Part shown: in pieces, positions 51,011 through 64,000 of the stretch | Layout of the letters: every line of letters starts with the position of its first letter | Numbering within the stretch: position 1 is the first letter of the stretch | Assembly: GCF_020882245.1 (NCBI RefSeq) | Contig: NC_083598.1 | Span: 17,291,178-17,355,177, forward strand | DNA length: 64,000 bases | From: Rhopalosiphum padi | Lineage: Eukaryota; Arthropoda; Insecta; Hemiptera; Aphididae | Direction of reading: 5' to 3' | Made by a program: the position numbers and the translations under genes | The notes under the pieces: model-generated | Database searches by the model: none | Told to the model about the DNA's origin: nothing | What the model saw: only the letters and a program-made list of their open reading frames with translations

Positions 51011-54000
51011 AGCCGTCGCCGCCGACCAAACCGCGACCGAAATATTATCATTTTCGTAGACGCGACATTACTTTTTTTTATTATACATACGTAATATTAT
51101 TTTTACAACAGAAATGTGTAATAATTCTCGTTGGGAATGATATACATATTATCTACCGTGTAGTGTACAAAACCGTAATCATTTTATTATTATTATTATT
51201 ATTCAGCGCAATAGTTATTCGTTCGATGTCCTAGACGAGGCTGTGTACCGATATTATTTTAAAATATTCACAACGATTTCGGAATCATTTTAATAATACT
51301 GTCACTGCTTTGACCTCCGTTAAGCGTTTCTCGTAGTTCTACAAGCCGCGCGTACAATAACATGTTAAAATAATAATAATATATTACGTTGTGTACCGAT
51401 AATATTTATAGCCGTTGAATAAATACAAATATGTGCTGTATAACAAACAGCGGGTATCGATTACATGCACCATTCGACCGTGCGGTTTTTTTTCTAGACT
51501 GACTTTTTCAAATCGAAAATTAATATCGTAGATAATATTCCAAAGGTCCATCTCGATTGCGAAATTCCGATTTTTTAATAATGTTTTATAATCGTCGCAT
51601 ATTACAATATATAAATTATAAAGGCAAAAAAATACAAATATATAACACCACCGTTTTCACGTGTGCAGTATCCAAGTCTATATATATATATACCTATATA
51701 TATTGCCGAAGCAGAATATATTCACACAATATCAAGTATGCTATAGGTATACTACTATAAAAACTTGTATGTTTTCAACTATATTGATTTTAATATTATC
51801 GAAAACAATATTATGTAATTTGTATACGATATCGTTTGCGTGAACGAACGTCTGAAATATTCCAAATATTATATCGTATAATATACCTGACGAATTGAGA
51901 ATAACAGAATAAAAAATATTAATTTATGTAATTTTTGTCAAATGACCAACAAATGCATCGTGTCGTTTACAGAACACAATACGTAAAATAATAATTAGTG
52001 GTATACGTCTACAGGTTAAAAATCTGTGTCAATTATTGTTAAAAATTGGAAACATATACTTTTCAGGTAATATATACACATAATTTGTTCACTTTACTAT
52101 ATGATATTAAATATATAATTATTATATAATGCGATGGATAGATACAAATATACATATATATAGAAACATAAATAATAAACCGTAGTTTAGTGTTTTTGGA
52201 GATAAATCTAGCTGAGATAGGTCATATTGGTGTATGACTTTCTCTATTTTGTCATAATGTTCAAAGTTAATTAATACAAAATGGTTTTAATTAGAAGCCA
52301 CGTGACATAATAATAATAAATTAAACGCACAAATAAAATATAGAAAAGTTAACGAGAAAATTTCGATTTTTAATCAATTAAATTCAATAATTACGTGTTA
52401 TGTACTATTTTGATTCAGCAAAATTATATAAGTACCAACAATATTGTAATTTGTAGACGTTATGATTATTAAATAGTTTCCTTATTACTTGCGTACAAAT
52501 TATTATTTATTATAATTTATATTTCACAACTCAGTGCGTTTGCCGTTCGATTAATTAATCGTTTCAATACCGGTTCGAAAATAAAAATAATACGTTTAAA
52601 ATGATCTATCTAAAAGTCTCTAAAGTCAACTTACAAATTACACCAATTGGCCTTTAGTCGATCGATGATGTAATATTTCTTCTGCGGCGCATGGTTTCAA
52701 TAAAACTATCATACGCAGGCTAAAGGCAAAAAAAAATGCAACGAAACACTACCATCATTGAATAATTATGTAACTGCATAGTATGATTATTATTGTATTG
52801 CACGAAAAAACCTGGTATTTAGTGATAATGAAAATCTATAGAAAAATGGATGCGTTTTGATCAAAATCGTTGTTTGTTTGGCTTATTATTTTATTTATTT
52901 TAGTAGCCACAACTTGTGAGACCGCAGAACAATGGAATAAGCCAGGCATTTGCTTAAGTATAATATATATATATTCCCATTTTATAATATTGTATACGTA
53001 GATCAAGTATTTTATATATTATCAATGTATTACCAATGTAGTACATTTCACGGTTGTATAATTCTCGACTTGTGAATTTGAATTTAACTTTGACCACGTT
53101 GAAAATCAATCATAATATATGAAAACTAAATTAAATCAGTGCTCATCACCCACATTAAATAATATACAATCGTTGGTATAAATAATGAAAATCATAGTTT
53201 ATTCATTATCATTCGGTAAATCGTTTACCGTTGAACCAATTTCAAATCGGATTATAAATTCATAAGAATAATAGTTAAATGAGTAAAAATATATTTTAGG
53301 TTTTGAAGAATTTATACTTTTCACATGAAGTTGTCGACGGCAGCTATAAGAGAAGATAAAATAATTGAATGAAATGTTTTTAACGGCTGGGAAAAAAATT
53401 GTTAATGGTGCACCTACAAAAATTTATATATATATATATATATATATATACTGCTGCTACTCGAACATATTTATTTCAGTCACACAAGTTTTGTAATTAA
53501 AAAAATAAAAACAATAACAATAAATAAATAATAAACTGAAACAATATAAAGTTTTTTATATACTTTGTCGGAGTAAAAAAAATGAAAATAAAAACACCAT
53601 CACGACGAAAAGTAAATGTATTTTTCTTTATACCTACACCAAGCGAATTAGAAAAAAAAATGAAGAACATAATATAATAAATAAAGATTGATAAAATGAT
53701 AATAAAATACATTTTCAAGTATACGATACGATAAATCTAAAAAGTTCAAATTTGACTTCGACCCCTTTTAATTAATTATATCAGTATAAATTTATATACA
53801 TACATGCTTTCCGTAGATGTTCTTTCTAAGAACTTAAAATATGAAATGAATTCAAAAGCAGAACACATATTCCTGCCCCCACAAAAAACAAAGTACGAGG
53901 GTTTTTTTCACGTTTAAAAGCAGGATGAGATGGCATCATATCAAGTCAGTCCCATAATTCAATTTCAAATCCACCTAGTTATGAACGAAAAAAATTAAAT

Positions 54001-54540
54001 AATACTATTTGTACTCGGTTGACGGGGCCCTTGGACGAGATAAGCTCGTTCGACAATGATCGCCACGGTGCAGTGCGCGAGCAAGAGAAACCGGTCTGAG
54101 GTATAGCTGCGCATGCGCGTATGAGAGCTCGATGTTATTGCGTTGTCTGAAGGCGGCGTACCAATGTTTTTTTTTTTTTTATCATCGATTTCCGGAATTT
54201 CTGTGGTCCGTTATCGTTTTACACGCGTACTGTTTCCAACATTGTATAATATAGTAATAGATCATAATATATCTATTTAAATTACACAATGTACACACGA
54301 AAAACAGCCGTCTGCAGTAAGATTTATCAAAATCAATGGTCATATATTTATTTATGATGTACCGATATGAACTGTCTCATTCTCACACAAGTGAAACATA
54401 ATATAAAATCTACATATTATACTAGATTCATTATATACAGTCAACTTAGAGAAAATTGACTGAGCTATTATCAAATTTGTCAGAGAGAATATAAACTGTG
54501 CACGAGTGAAGATCTTCATATTTTATTTTATAATGAGTTA
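51011..54540. other. AT-rich intergenic DNA, nothing recognised
   Basis: Apart from the (TA)n tract there is one G/C-rich strip at 54020-54160 containing GCGCATGCGCG, possibly TE-derived. No gene is supported. Confidence 0.6.
53425..53450. repeat. (TA)n microsatellite
   Basis: Perfect TA run ending at CTGCTGC. Confidence 0.95.
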
Positions 54541-54549
54541 TGAATAAAT

Positions 54550-54759
54550 TCAAATTACTAATTCATATAACTCGTTATAAAATTTTAAATAAACATATAA
54601 AAAAACTTTGTTCAAACATAGTTTGTACTTAATGTTCTTCGGAGGACGTGTTCTGTACTTGTTTCCGTCCAATTTACGCATAACATAACACATTTTACAT
54701 TTAGAATAAACTCCATTTAACTTTATTTTTAATATTAGTTTGAATTGATCTATTATCAA
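54550..54759 (-). pseudogene. Possible piggyBac-like C-terminal zinc-finger remnant
   Basis: A 69-codon open frame contains SKCKMCYVMRKLDG (a CxxC motif) and, about 25 residues later, KYKLCLNKVFLYVYLKFYN. The spacing and the pattern C..NVFLC..CF..YH are reminiscent of the cysteine-rich tail of piggyBac-like transposases, with several cysteines/histidines apparently replaced (Tyr, Leu, Lys, Asn). No upstream transposase catalytic region was recognised, and no TTAA-bounded ends were located. It could instead be a chance frame in AT-rich DNA. Confidence 0.3.
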
Positions 54760-57700
54760 ATGTAAAGGTTACACATTATGCAGGGGCGACACTCGTAGGT
54801 TTTACTTTTTGTATTTTAATTTTAGAGTAAGTTATTTCGTTATGCGCAATTTAAATGATCATTTACAAAATTACAACATATGCGGGTATAATACGACGTA
54901 CCGGTAAAAATTTAACGATTTCACATTTTCGTACGGATTTTTTGAACGATCGAAGCGTAAAATAAAATCGTACTCTGCTGCAACAGCTACACGTCTGTTT
55001 TGAAAATTATATTTAAGTATAAACGCGCGTGTCTCATTTTTGGAGAAAACAACTTAAAAATTCACAATTTATTGACCTCGATAAACATGCGCACTATAAT
55101 ATTATATAGTATACACGTGCGAATCTCGTTTAAAAGATAAAATTTATAACAATATTATTCGAAGGACGATTACAGAACGCGAGAATATTGTGACAAACAC
55201 GAACAAAAACCGGCGATCTGCTCAATTGGCACGTTAGGTTTGCAATATTATAAAATACGAAAATTATGTGAATAAATAAAAATATATAAAGCAATAATAG
55301 TCGTTTTACTAACGTTATGTTAGTACTATAGTGTTAACAATACGTGGATTTAGAATAGTATAATATGAGAACTTTAATTCTAAAATCATCATTTACACAG
55401 TGGTGGTTTTGAAAATATTTTCAAATTAAAGGGGTTAATATTATGGAACAAAAAATTGTTTTCATCCTCTTGCCAAGACTGTTCAAGTAGATATACGAAA
55501 CTTTAAATTATCGACTATCGGTAAAGATCGACTGAGTCATCCCTTTAACTATTGTTCCTCTTCCATTTAAAAAACTTTAAGATTTTACAAATTTACGTCA
55601 TTTTTTTAGAGGTTTTGTAATACTATAAAAGTATAAAAGCTTCATAAGAGTTTGGTATGGTTTAAACCTCAAACACTATTTACAAATTTGCGGCAATGGC
55701 CATTGAGATCGGTATGATAAATTGTGTATAACAATCGTTATTTTTTTTTTGATCACGCACGCGTCGAGTTTGATTAACATTTTATTCATTCGTTTTTGTT
55801 ATATGCACATGATACTTGTATACAAATATACAATATTCGACTGCGATGTCCCGAAATAAAATCGCGCACGGATGCCAAAAAACGGATTTCAGCGCAACGT
55901 TTTTTATTGCGCGGCGATTTTCGGAGTAATCATCACGGCCGGCAGGCACCAAAGCGTTTGCCGGAAACATGGTACGGGGCATACGAAATGCATACGACAA
56001 TGCCGGCAAATTATAATCGGTCGATTTCTGTGCGACTTGATTGTCACGTAAATAATTTTTTTTATTATTATTTTATATGGCTACGTAAATAATTAATAAT
56101 CGATATTATGGTTGTAAATTGTAATATTTCGCGAACACATAGGTAGGTAAGTACTCCAAACAGCTATCAAAATTCCGTTTATAATAATTAACAATTAATG
56201 ATGAGTTTAATAATATACCTAAACGAAGATGCATAGATTTTTAGTGTTTATTATTTATCGTAGGTACTTTCATATTATTATTATTAAATTAGTATATCAC
56301 TTATTAAAGCGTGACAACCGTTTTACTTTTACGTAGGTACATTTGCGAAAATTTTATCTACAAATTGATATCTATACTCTATAGGACATAGGTACTGCAG
56401 GTTGCGCGCATAATATATTTTTTTTAACAAATAATTGTAATTTATTATATCGAAACATAAATATTTATTTAATAACAAATAATAATAATACAAATTACAA
56501 GTTATGCCCTCATAAAGTTGTATAGAATAAAATTACTGTAGAATATTTTTACGTTTGATTGTATATTTGTATGTAATAAAATATGTATATAACATTAAAC
56601 ATACGCACCTATCTACAGATTATTTTATATCGTTTTATATGCAACAATTAAAAGAATACAAATGTATAGGAAAGATACGGTCTGAATTTGGAACGAAATG
56701 AATTTAGCATAATAATATATCATGCCTTTGTCATTGATTGGTAGTAATTATAATTTTAAATTTACCTATTTTATTTTTAAAATTTTACTTACTCGCAAAT
56801 AGTTATAATTTTTTTGATATCAGCAGTACGTCATTTATTAGGTGGAATTTTTAAAATGATCACACATGACTATATGAGCAAGTATATATACAAACGTATA
56901 TAAACACAGCAATATGAAAAAATTGCCAATTTTGGGTTGTTATAGTTTTGATATTATATTATTACGACATATTTAAATACTAAATTTTAAAAATACACAT
57001 AACACGCTTAAAAATATATTAAAAAAACAACGTCCAACCACATTTAATTTTCTGTCTTTTTAATAATAGGCAAATTCATTTTAAATATTAAAACTAACAA
57101 CACAAAAATCAGTTCTGCTAAACTTAATTTCCTCTTTGGCTTGCGTAAGAGTACGTCTGTAAGACGGAGAAAACGCAGTGTCCTCGGAAGTGATTTACAC
57201 TCATCGGTACTTACCGACTATATTATAAACTTGACTTATTTAAAAACATATTTTTTCGTCCGTCGCAGAATGTCGTTGAACGCGCGCGCCGGGTGTCTGA
57301 AAATGTAAAAGTTACGCTATTATTTTAAAACAAAAAAAAAAAAACTATTGTAGGTTATAATAACATATACGTCGTATACCTACGTCGTCGTTTTTAGGTC
57401 GAATACTAAATAATTATTTCTCGTGACTCGGCGCAATTCAAGAGCGTCCTGCAGAGCCGATCGATTTTTAAAATCGTAGGTTAAAAAATACATAACATTA
57501 TTATACGTATTATTGTATTTATTATAATATGTATTGTACGTTGACACGTTGTGCGAAATGCCGATCAATTTTTCACTGAAGACTTTGTCCAAAAACTCGA
57601 CGACGACACCAAATATTACAATAATAACGACTTATAAGACAACGCATAAATATACGGTGTTTTATGGATGACGATACCACAGTGAATTCTCAATTCTCAC

Positions 57701-57960
57701 GCAGCATGTTAATCGGCTGAAAAACGGAACGATAAAAATATACTCGTATATCAAATACACGTCTATTAAACGTCTTAGTAATAAGCTTACTGGTCTGCGG
57801 TCAAATTGTCGATTTTGAGTGAAAAAATTCAGATTGGTATTTGGTTTGCGATAGATGAAATGAAATAATCATAATAAAAACCCGTTTCGTGTTACCGCGT
57901 AGTCGTAATTCACGACGTATGAAATCGGTCCGAAAACCTTTAACGTACACCTATATATAC
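54760..57960. other. AT-rich intergenic DNA, nothing firm
   Basis: CAGGGGCGACACTCG near 54781 and CAGTGGTGGTTTTG near 55399 look like isolated transposon-end sequence. A denser strip at 57120-57300 (TTGCGTAAGAGTACG, then CGGAGAAAACGCAGTG) stands out from the surroundings but was not identified. Confidence 0.45.
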
Positions 57961-58540
57961 CTATACATACACCGTGTTGTTGTGTTGTATATATTCTGCA
58001 ATATACGCACGCGAGCATATACATACATATAATATAATATTATCATGCCTACGAGCAGTACACCAGGGCCCCCGCTTTGTCATAAACCGAGAATCGAACC
58101 GGTCTCTTGCGCGGCGGGACAACCGGTGCGGAACGCATCCGACAACGGCGGCGACGGCAGCCGAACTCTTGCCGTGTGTTATTATTACTTTATATATTAC
58201 TGCGCGTATATACACACAACGCGAGGACGACGACCGGGGCGAAACGTTTCATCGGGTTCCGACGCTCGGGGTGGCCCGACAAGGCAGCAAACCAACAATA
58301 ATAACCATATAAAACATCAAACACCGTCGCGTACAATACGGTCAGTCATCGGCGTGATAATTATGTCGCGATATTTGAATATACTTCGGGCAAAACATTT
58401 CTACCAGTACTCCTTTATACATATCAATCCCTGCATACACCAATCCACAGCTAAATATTATGTTCGATTTAAACATTTTAATAGATACATCGTTTGCCCG
58501 CATATATGCGTATTAAAATATGGATGAACGTAAAAATTGT
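57961..58540. other. CpG-rich patch
   Basis: Overlapping plus-strand frames (57974-58527) and a minus-strand frame have no domain. A tRNA B-box-like word on the minus strand was tested and rejected. Confidence 0.4.
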
Positions 58541-59640
58541 GTTTTATTTTTTTTTTTTATCGCCGAACGATATTTAATATATAAACGGTACTTGGGATAT
58601 TAAAAATCGTTTCAGTTAAGACGTGGTTAATGAATCTAAACCAGTTTACAAAATTAAAATCCAATCAACATATTAAGTCTTATTCTCTTGTATGGTTTTG
58701 ACAGGCAATATTATCTTTTATAATATATATTCTGAGCGATAGTTTGAAAATATAGTGATCATATAATATTCGTTGCGTTGCTTTTTACTGAATTTTCATA
58801 CATTTGATATCATTTTCAAATTGGACACATACACACATGCTTATTAGTGGATAGATTGGTGGTAAGAGTTAGATATCTTAAGCCTTTGACCACAGAAGAC
58901 TTTCTAATTCTAATCCACCCGTTACAAAATAACATAAGTTACTTGTATTCTATGTTTATTTTGTTTCAAACCTCGCATATATTGCCAAATATTTGCATAA
59001 GCAATAGACATCCATTATAACGTTCATTTATACTTGCTACAAACCGACTGTTTGTTCCTTAAATATTTTACTTATATGAGAAAATAGTTGACGTCTCCGC
59101 ATAGGTGTACATTGTTTACGCCGTTCTTTGAAAAATATATTTCCACAGTCAGACGTCAAAGACATGGTTTTATTTTGCAATGTGTTTTCTCAAAATATTT
59201 CATACTTGTAGACTGTAGTGTAACAAACACGGGACATCAGTAGGTATCTAAGGGGCTATACATAAACGGATAAGCGCGAGCGAATAGCGATGCGTCGATG
59301 CACTTTTTGAAATTAAAAGCGAAACATTATTACCAGGACGGACAAATCGCAATCCGTCAATCCAACCCACCCGTAACCCTTTTACAACCATATGATAATA
59401 ATAATAATAATGCCATAATGATAGGAAATATTCTACTTTTGGAATCATTAACATGAATATTCTGTTACGCATGCAAATCCGGCGCTCTCTCTGTACTCGC
59501 TTCGTGAATGTATCAATGACGTACACAACCCGTCTGTCGGAGACCGTCTGTTTATACACACAAACAAACACTACACACAACGTGACACTATACATCTAAA
59601 ATTATGTGTACACAAATACGATAACTGTCGTTTATCTCAG
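58541..59640. other. AT-rich intergenic DNA, nothing recognised
   Basis: The minus-strand frame 59248-59595 gives a mixed hydrophobic peptide with no recognised family. No other structure was seen. Confidence 0.55.
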
Positions 59641-60290
59641 CAAAAACAGAAGGAAAAAAAGGGCCACGCGAACTCGACAAAACACTCCGACAGGGTCCTG
59701 ACCCCGACTATCGCCGCAGCGGTCGTCGATGATAATATATCATTATCATTATTACATTTATAGACGTTTCGAACGGCACGGAGCATAGCAATAATCGTAC
59801 GGAAAAAAAAAGCGGCGGCGGTAGTCGCCCAGATGTCGGACGGCGATGATAAATATATTTTAATGATCGCCTCCCGAACCGGGAGGATTTACGTAGATAA
59901 TATTATGTGCGCGGTTCGTGTTTCAAACGAAAACCAGAATAATGTCGTCGGACGCACACTGTTCGTGTCGATGCCTGTGGGCACGTAGTATGTAGGATGC
60001 GCGAGATGGGGGGGGGGGCTCGCGATAAGATTATTATGCGGTCGGGGGAGGTACAGCACGCGGCGTCGGGTCCAGAGCATAATATCATATTATTATATAC
60101 GATTTAACGACAGCTATCACTGTGTTATTATTCGTATACAAACCAGTCTCCGCCCGCGTAGTCGTCGTCCGCAATGCACGTGTTCCGAAACATTTTTGTG
60201 ATAACGAGAAAACGTTTTTGCGCGGTCGAGCTGACGAGAAACAAAAAATAAAAGAACGACGCTTCCGGTTCGGGGCTACTGTGCGGACTA
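59641..60290. other. CpG-rich patch with poly-G run
   Basis: GC-rich sequence on both sides of an 11-G homopolymer. Possible regulatory DNA; no exon is supported. Confidence 0.4.
60008..60018. repeat. Poly-G run (11 G)
   Basis: Eleven consecutive G residues in an otherwise AT-rich genome. It is prone to assembly length error and capable of quadruplex formation in combination with the nearby GGGGGAGG. Confidence 0.95.
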
Positions 60291-62600
60291 TAATATAAGG
60301 CCGTAATAATATCGTAATTGGTTGTTATTACGATCTAATTAATATTTAATACGATTATTGAGAACACAGTGTGTATAATAATGGCCGGGCGCTTATAATC
60401 ACGTGTTACAAAATTGCACGCAGTGGCGTCGTCGGTGGCGATGACGTCGAACGTGTCATTATTATTATTATGATTATGTCGGTAGATTACTGTCTTAATT
60501 CGACGCCGCGAATTACTATACAAATCCTTGGAACATATTCTGCTGCTTTCGCGTCAATTTCTCATAACCCCGGTCCCCGAGTGTATACGATGTACCTAAT
60601 ATATGTAGTACCTACCTACCTAATAATAATTATTATCATAACCGCGTACAGATTACACACATTTACGCAGCGCTCGAAATACTCATCATATAATATGTGT
60701 CTTGACGATGATAATATGGATAATGACGTCGGAGCCGACTAACCGATCCATATTATGCAATGAACACTTGGTGACGTGCCAATATAATACTCTGATGTGA
60801 TCAGTGTGATCTACCGAAAATGCTTGGTCTAATGTACGATCAAAAAATTATGTAATCATCTTAGTTAATTATAAATAAAAAATAATATATGAATTTGGTC
60901 ACACGCTTCCAACATTGTACCAGTTTATACAGTTGTACAGTTTATAAGGTCATTCTTTTTTTATATGTATATAAATCACATAATATTATTGTTAGGCCGC
61001 TAACGAATGCTTTCAAAACAATTAAAATAACGTTTCAATAAAAACCACCCATATACATTGGTCACACGTTACAATTTAAAAGCATTATGTTGTGCAGTTA
61101 AGTTGGTGTAGCGCACTCGACATATTGATCAACAAGATTTTCGAAATTATTTTCGCAAATCGCAATGCTGTTATTAAAATGACCAAAGAACATAGTGGTG
61201 AATAATAATATATTGTTTGTATAATAAATGACTGCGATAACGCATGCGCTCGGGATTATAATAATATGGGGGCCCATTGTGCAAACAATTACCGAAAATT
61301 ATTGTCTTTGTGCCGTCAAACGGACCACCGGGAGGCGCTCGAGACACCAAAGTCTAAAAACCTACTTAATGTACGACTATTCAATCGCAATACGTATGTA
61401 CGCGTTTGAAAAACTGTCTCACATTTTTTCCAGAATGAAAACACTGGCGTTGGCGGATGATATTAAATCGTTACGCCGCGGAGAACGTTGTTGTAATATT
61501 CGACGGTCGAACCTTTAACATGTTCAAATGAGTTTGAGAGTTTGAAAATAATTGGACTCGACGAACGAATCGAACGTTGCATTTGTTTTTCTTGATACAT
61601 ATTATTATGAATAGATACAATTAACGTGTGTTTAACACCAATTACGGTTGTCCAGCTTAAATATTTTCTAAGTACAGTAACAATAAAATGGGTTTGAAAA
61701 AAAAAATAATAAACGATAAAATTTAGAGGAGACGATATACCCGTAAATATTATTGTGTCCGTTCATTAGGTATAAGAGATGCACCTAATTAAGTCAAAAT
61801 TTCATTAGGTGAAATAAAAGACATTTATGTTAACTATAGAGTTTAAATACCTTTATCCCTTTTGTAAAATATTCAAGTTACTATTAATTTAATTTATTAC
61901 TAATTTATGGAAGTTTAAAGATTCTATAAGATTATAAGTAATATAATTGTATAAAAAAAACGTAAAACGTTGCAACTTCATTGTTAGACAATTTTTTTAC
62001 TAAAAGCATAATTTGACACAATTTCAAAATAATTCACTTATTTTTGGTCTTCCTATTATCACGTCACCTGAACGTCATAATTTCTATTTTGTTTATAGTG
62101 GAATTTCGCTATAATATGCCTCATTAGATACACACAGAGAAAGTATAATATAATCTAACAAACGGCAATTGCCAATGGATGATCTTCTAAAAAAAATATT
62201 CGGAACGACATACCATCGAGGCATCAACACGGCAATATCATACCTTGTCTGAATGCCGTGGGAGCGATACCTTTTCAACTCCCTTATTAATGTTTCGTCG
62301 TCTACCAAATTAGATAATATAATATAATAGAATTGCTACCGAATTTTCGACCGTCATGATAAACGATAATGTGACCGACACTGAAAACAATACTCGAATT
62401 AAAACAATTGTTATTAATTTGTCATCGTCGCCCGTTTCGATGGGACCGCATACATATATATATATATATACCACTATACCAGTCGTCATTCTGCGTGCAC
62501 GCTGCACACGCACATATAGTGCTTTCTGACTTTCTGAGTAGCCCTGAAAACGGTTGACCAAATGTGCCACCGCACTATATATGAATAATAACGTTTATGA
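60291..62600. other. Mixed AT-rich DNA, nothing recognised
   Basis: Plus-strand frames at 60371-60742 and 61228-61518 and minus-strand frames at 62093-62570 show no domains. A short TA tract occurs at about 62455-62470. Confidence 0.55.
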
Positions 62601-62885
62601 TTTTATTTGTCGATACGGATTGTTGTGTAGAATTCAGACGGTCGAGGATTGACTAATAAGATCCACACATCGAGACTTACGCACACAATCGTGGACGTGC
62701 AAGTTTCACGTCCGTAATTATTTCAGTAAAACATAATTTTATGCCGTCGGTGCGCAGTGTAAATATCGTGCCACTTACATAAATAGTTTATTATAAATTA
62801 TTATAATAAAATATTACATTGTCGGAGTATGCGGTAGGTTCTCGTGAGGAGTGTGTGCATTGTCGTCGTAACACACTCGGTGTAC

Positions 62886-62927
62886 GGTGGCGGTGGCGGT
62901 GGTGGTGGCGGCGGCGGCGCTGGTGGG
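62886..62927. repeat. (GGY)n G-rich triplet tract
   Basis: Alternating GGT and GGC triplets over about 40 bp, G-rich on the plus strand, inside a CpG-rich patch. It could form a G-quadruplex. Confidence 0.88.
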
Positions 62928-63848
62928 AGCAGTGTACTCGGAGGCGGCGCGCGCTAAATCCGTTTGGCTTGTGTACAAAGCATATTATTGTTTTAAGTAT
63001 GTCCGTCCGTTGTAATCGACGACGACCTTCGGCGAAACGATATAATATTTTTATAAAACGGTTTTACGGAGAAATCATCCTTACGCACATAACAATAATC
63101 GCGGGACTCGACGACACGCGATCCACGCGCGACAATAATCATCATCATCGTGTTTATTGTTGTTAAATGCTAGGCATTATTATTAATGTATTGTTATGAT
63201 TTACGTTCGAGGTGTGGCCTCGCGTCGAAAATCATTTAAAATATTGTACATACAATAACCATCTTATGGCATATACATATCGGTGTCGAGGTGCAGAGAT
63301 CTGTGCGAACCAACCGTCGATATTATCGCGACATTGTTTTTTGTACTTGCCCTATACCATTTGTGATCGGTAAACGAAATATCATGTTCGACGTTTTGTT
63401 ATTTTTGAATTTAAACGACAGGAGTATATTATTATATTATAATAATATTCAATAATGTTATATCGCGGGTTTAGACGCGTTCGTCCGCCTCGTCGGTTTA
63501 CACGAGAGAACAGACGAATCGGGTCGTAATTCTTTTCTAATTTCCCGACGACACATTATTTTATTGGTATATAAATAACGGTAATAAATTAATTAACTGT
63601 ACGGCGGATATACATACCGGCACAACAGCTCCGGGGATGTATATATATATACGCACTGCACCACCGACTCCCAAATTCGCCAGTGTGCGATGGGATGTGG
63701 TGGAATGGAAGGGAGACGGGTAACTCGGAATGCCGTTCGATAATAAGGTTGGTTTTGGGACGCACCGGGGGGATTTTCCACTTTTCCGCGTTCGTCTCGC
63801 CCGCGCGTGCGTTTCCGTCAAGTTTGTTGTGCCGCATACAATATTAAA

Positions 63849-63850
<2 letters not shown>

Positions 63851-63879
<29 letters not shown>
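63851..63879. repeat. (CA)n microsatellite
   Basis: Fourteen CA units followed by CATACACATACACGCACG, a degenerate continuation to about 63908. Confidence 0.95.
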
Positions 63880-63884
<5 letters not shown>

Positions 63885-64000
63885 ATACACGCACGCACAC
63901 ACATACATATTGTAAGTATAAGTATGGTAAATGTTGTTCTCTTGAATTATTACAATCCATTTAGCGGCCGTCGCTGAACACGAGCGCGGACGTCTCTCGT

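Larger units (their letters stand above)
62600..64000. other. CpG-rich right edge of the window
   Basis: CG content rises again from 62820 to 63150 and from 63450 to the end, including a GGY tract and a CA repeat. The final 40 bases (GCGGCCGTCGCTGAACACGA) are GC-rich, which suggests that a promoter or exon may lie just beyond the edge. No complete exon can be called. Confidence 0.4.

Noticed and set aside
58040..58145. tRNA-like B-box GGTTCGATTCT on the minus strand
   Set aside because: The T-arm does not pair (mismatch in the five-base stem), and there is no matching acceptor stem or A-box at the right distance.
1..64000. Conserved insect microRNAs (let-7, miR-1, miR-8, miR-124, miR-137, iab-4 and others)
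   Set aside because: Reading for their mature seeds on the plus strand, and partly on the minus, gave only short partial matches (for example TTATTGCTTAGAATGC near 25988) without the rest of the mature sequence or a hairpin.

Overview
The window looks like an AT-rich insect nuclear genome, most probably an aphid (Acyrthosiphon/Aphis-like). This is inferred from style: pervasive ATAATATTAT and TAGGTAC-type words, CpG-rich patches in an AT background, short GT-AG introns, many microsatellites and scattered non-autonomous DNA transposons. No gene-order or database evidence was available. There are no bacterial signals such as operons, Shine-Dalgarno sites or long ORFs.

Gene content is very low. 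Only one protein-coding gene can be supported: a two-exon MADF/BESS-type putative DNA-binding protein on the minus strand. Its coding exons are 50331-49936 and 49100-48774, joined in phase 0 by an 835-bp GT-AG intron, and they encode 240 residues. It starts inside a CpG-rich patch with a TATA-less Inr+DPE-like core promoter (predicted start at 50475), and an AATAAA signal lies 34 nt past the stop codon. Most other reading frames over 60 codons are chance frames through low-complexity DNA, rich in Y/I/R/H/T. Two short TE remnants and a few weak exon candidates are listed separately.

Layout: 1-16 kb is AT-rich intergenic DNA with a long (AGT)n tract and CpG-rich patches at about 5.6-6.4, 7.0-8.9 and 11.8-12.5 kb. 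From 16 to 34.8 kb, CpG-rich nodes (about 19.9-21.1, 26.4-27.1, 29.6-30.6, 31.8-32.2 and 33.3-34.8 kb) alternate with AT-rich DNA that holds a 276-bp hAT-type MITE (23680-23955) and a possible SINE relic just before it. From 34.8 to 47.8 kb the DNA is AT-rich and TE-influenced: a 344-bp TTAA-flanked inverted-repeat MITE (38520-38863), a decayed hAT/ZMYM1-like transposase remnant beside it (about 38950-39355), and a probable dispersed repeat near 41 kb. The MADF gene occupies 48.7-50.5 kb. From 51 to 57.9 kb is AT-rich DNA with a possible piggyBac zinc-finger remnant (54550-54759). From 58 to 64 kb further CpG-rich patches appear, and base composition rises toward the right edge as if approaching another promoter or exon.

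I found no tRNA, rRNA, conserved miRNA or CRISPR array, and no convincing new biological system. The CpG-rich nodes may be enhancers, promoters or 5' exons of genes beyond the window, but sequence alone does not prove it.
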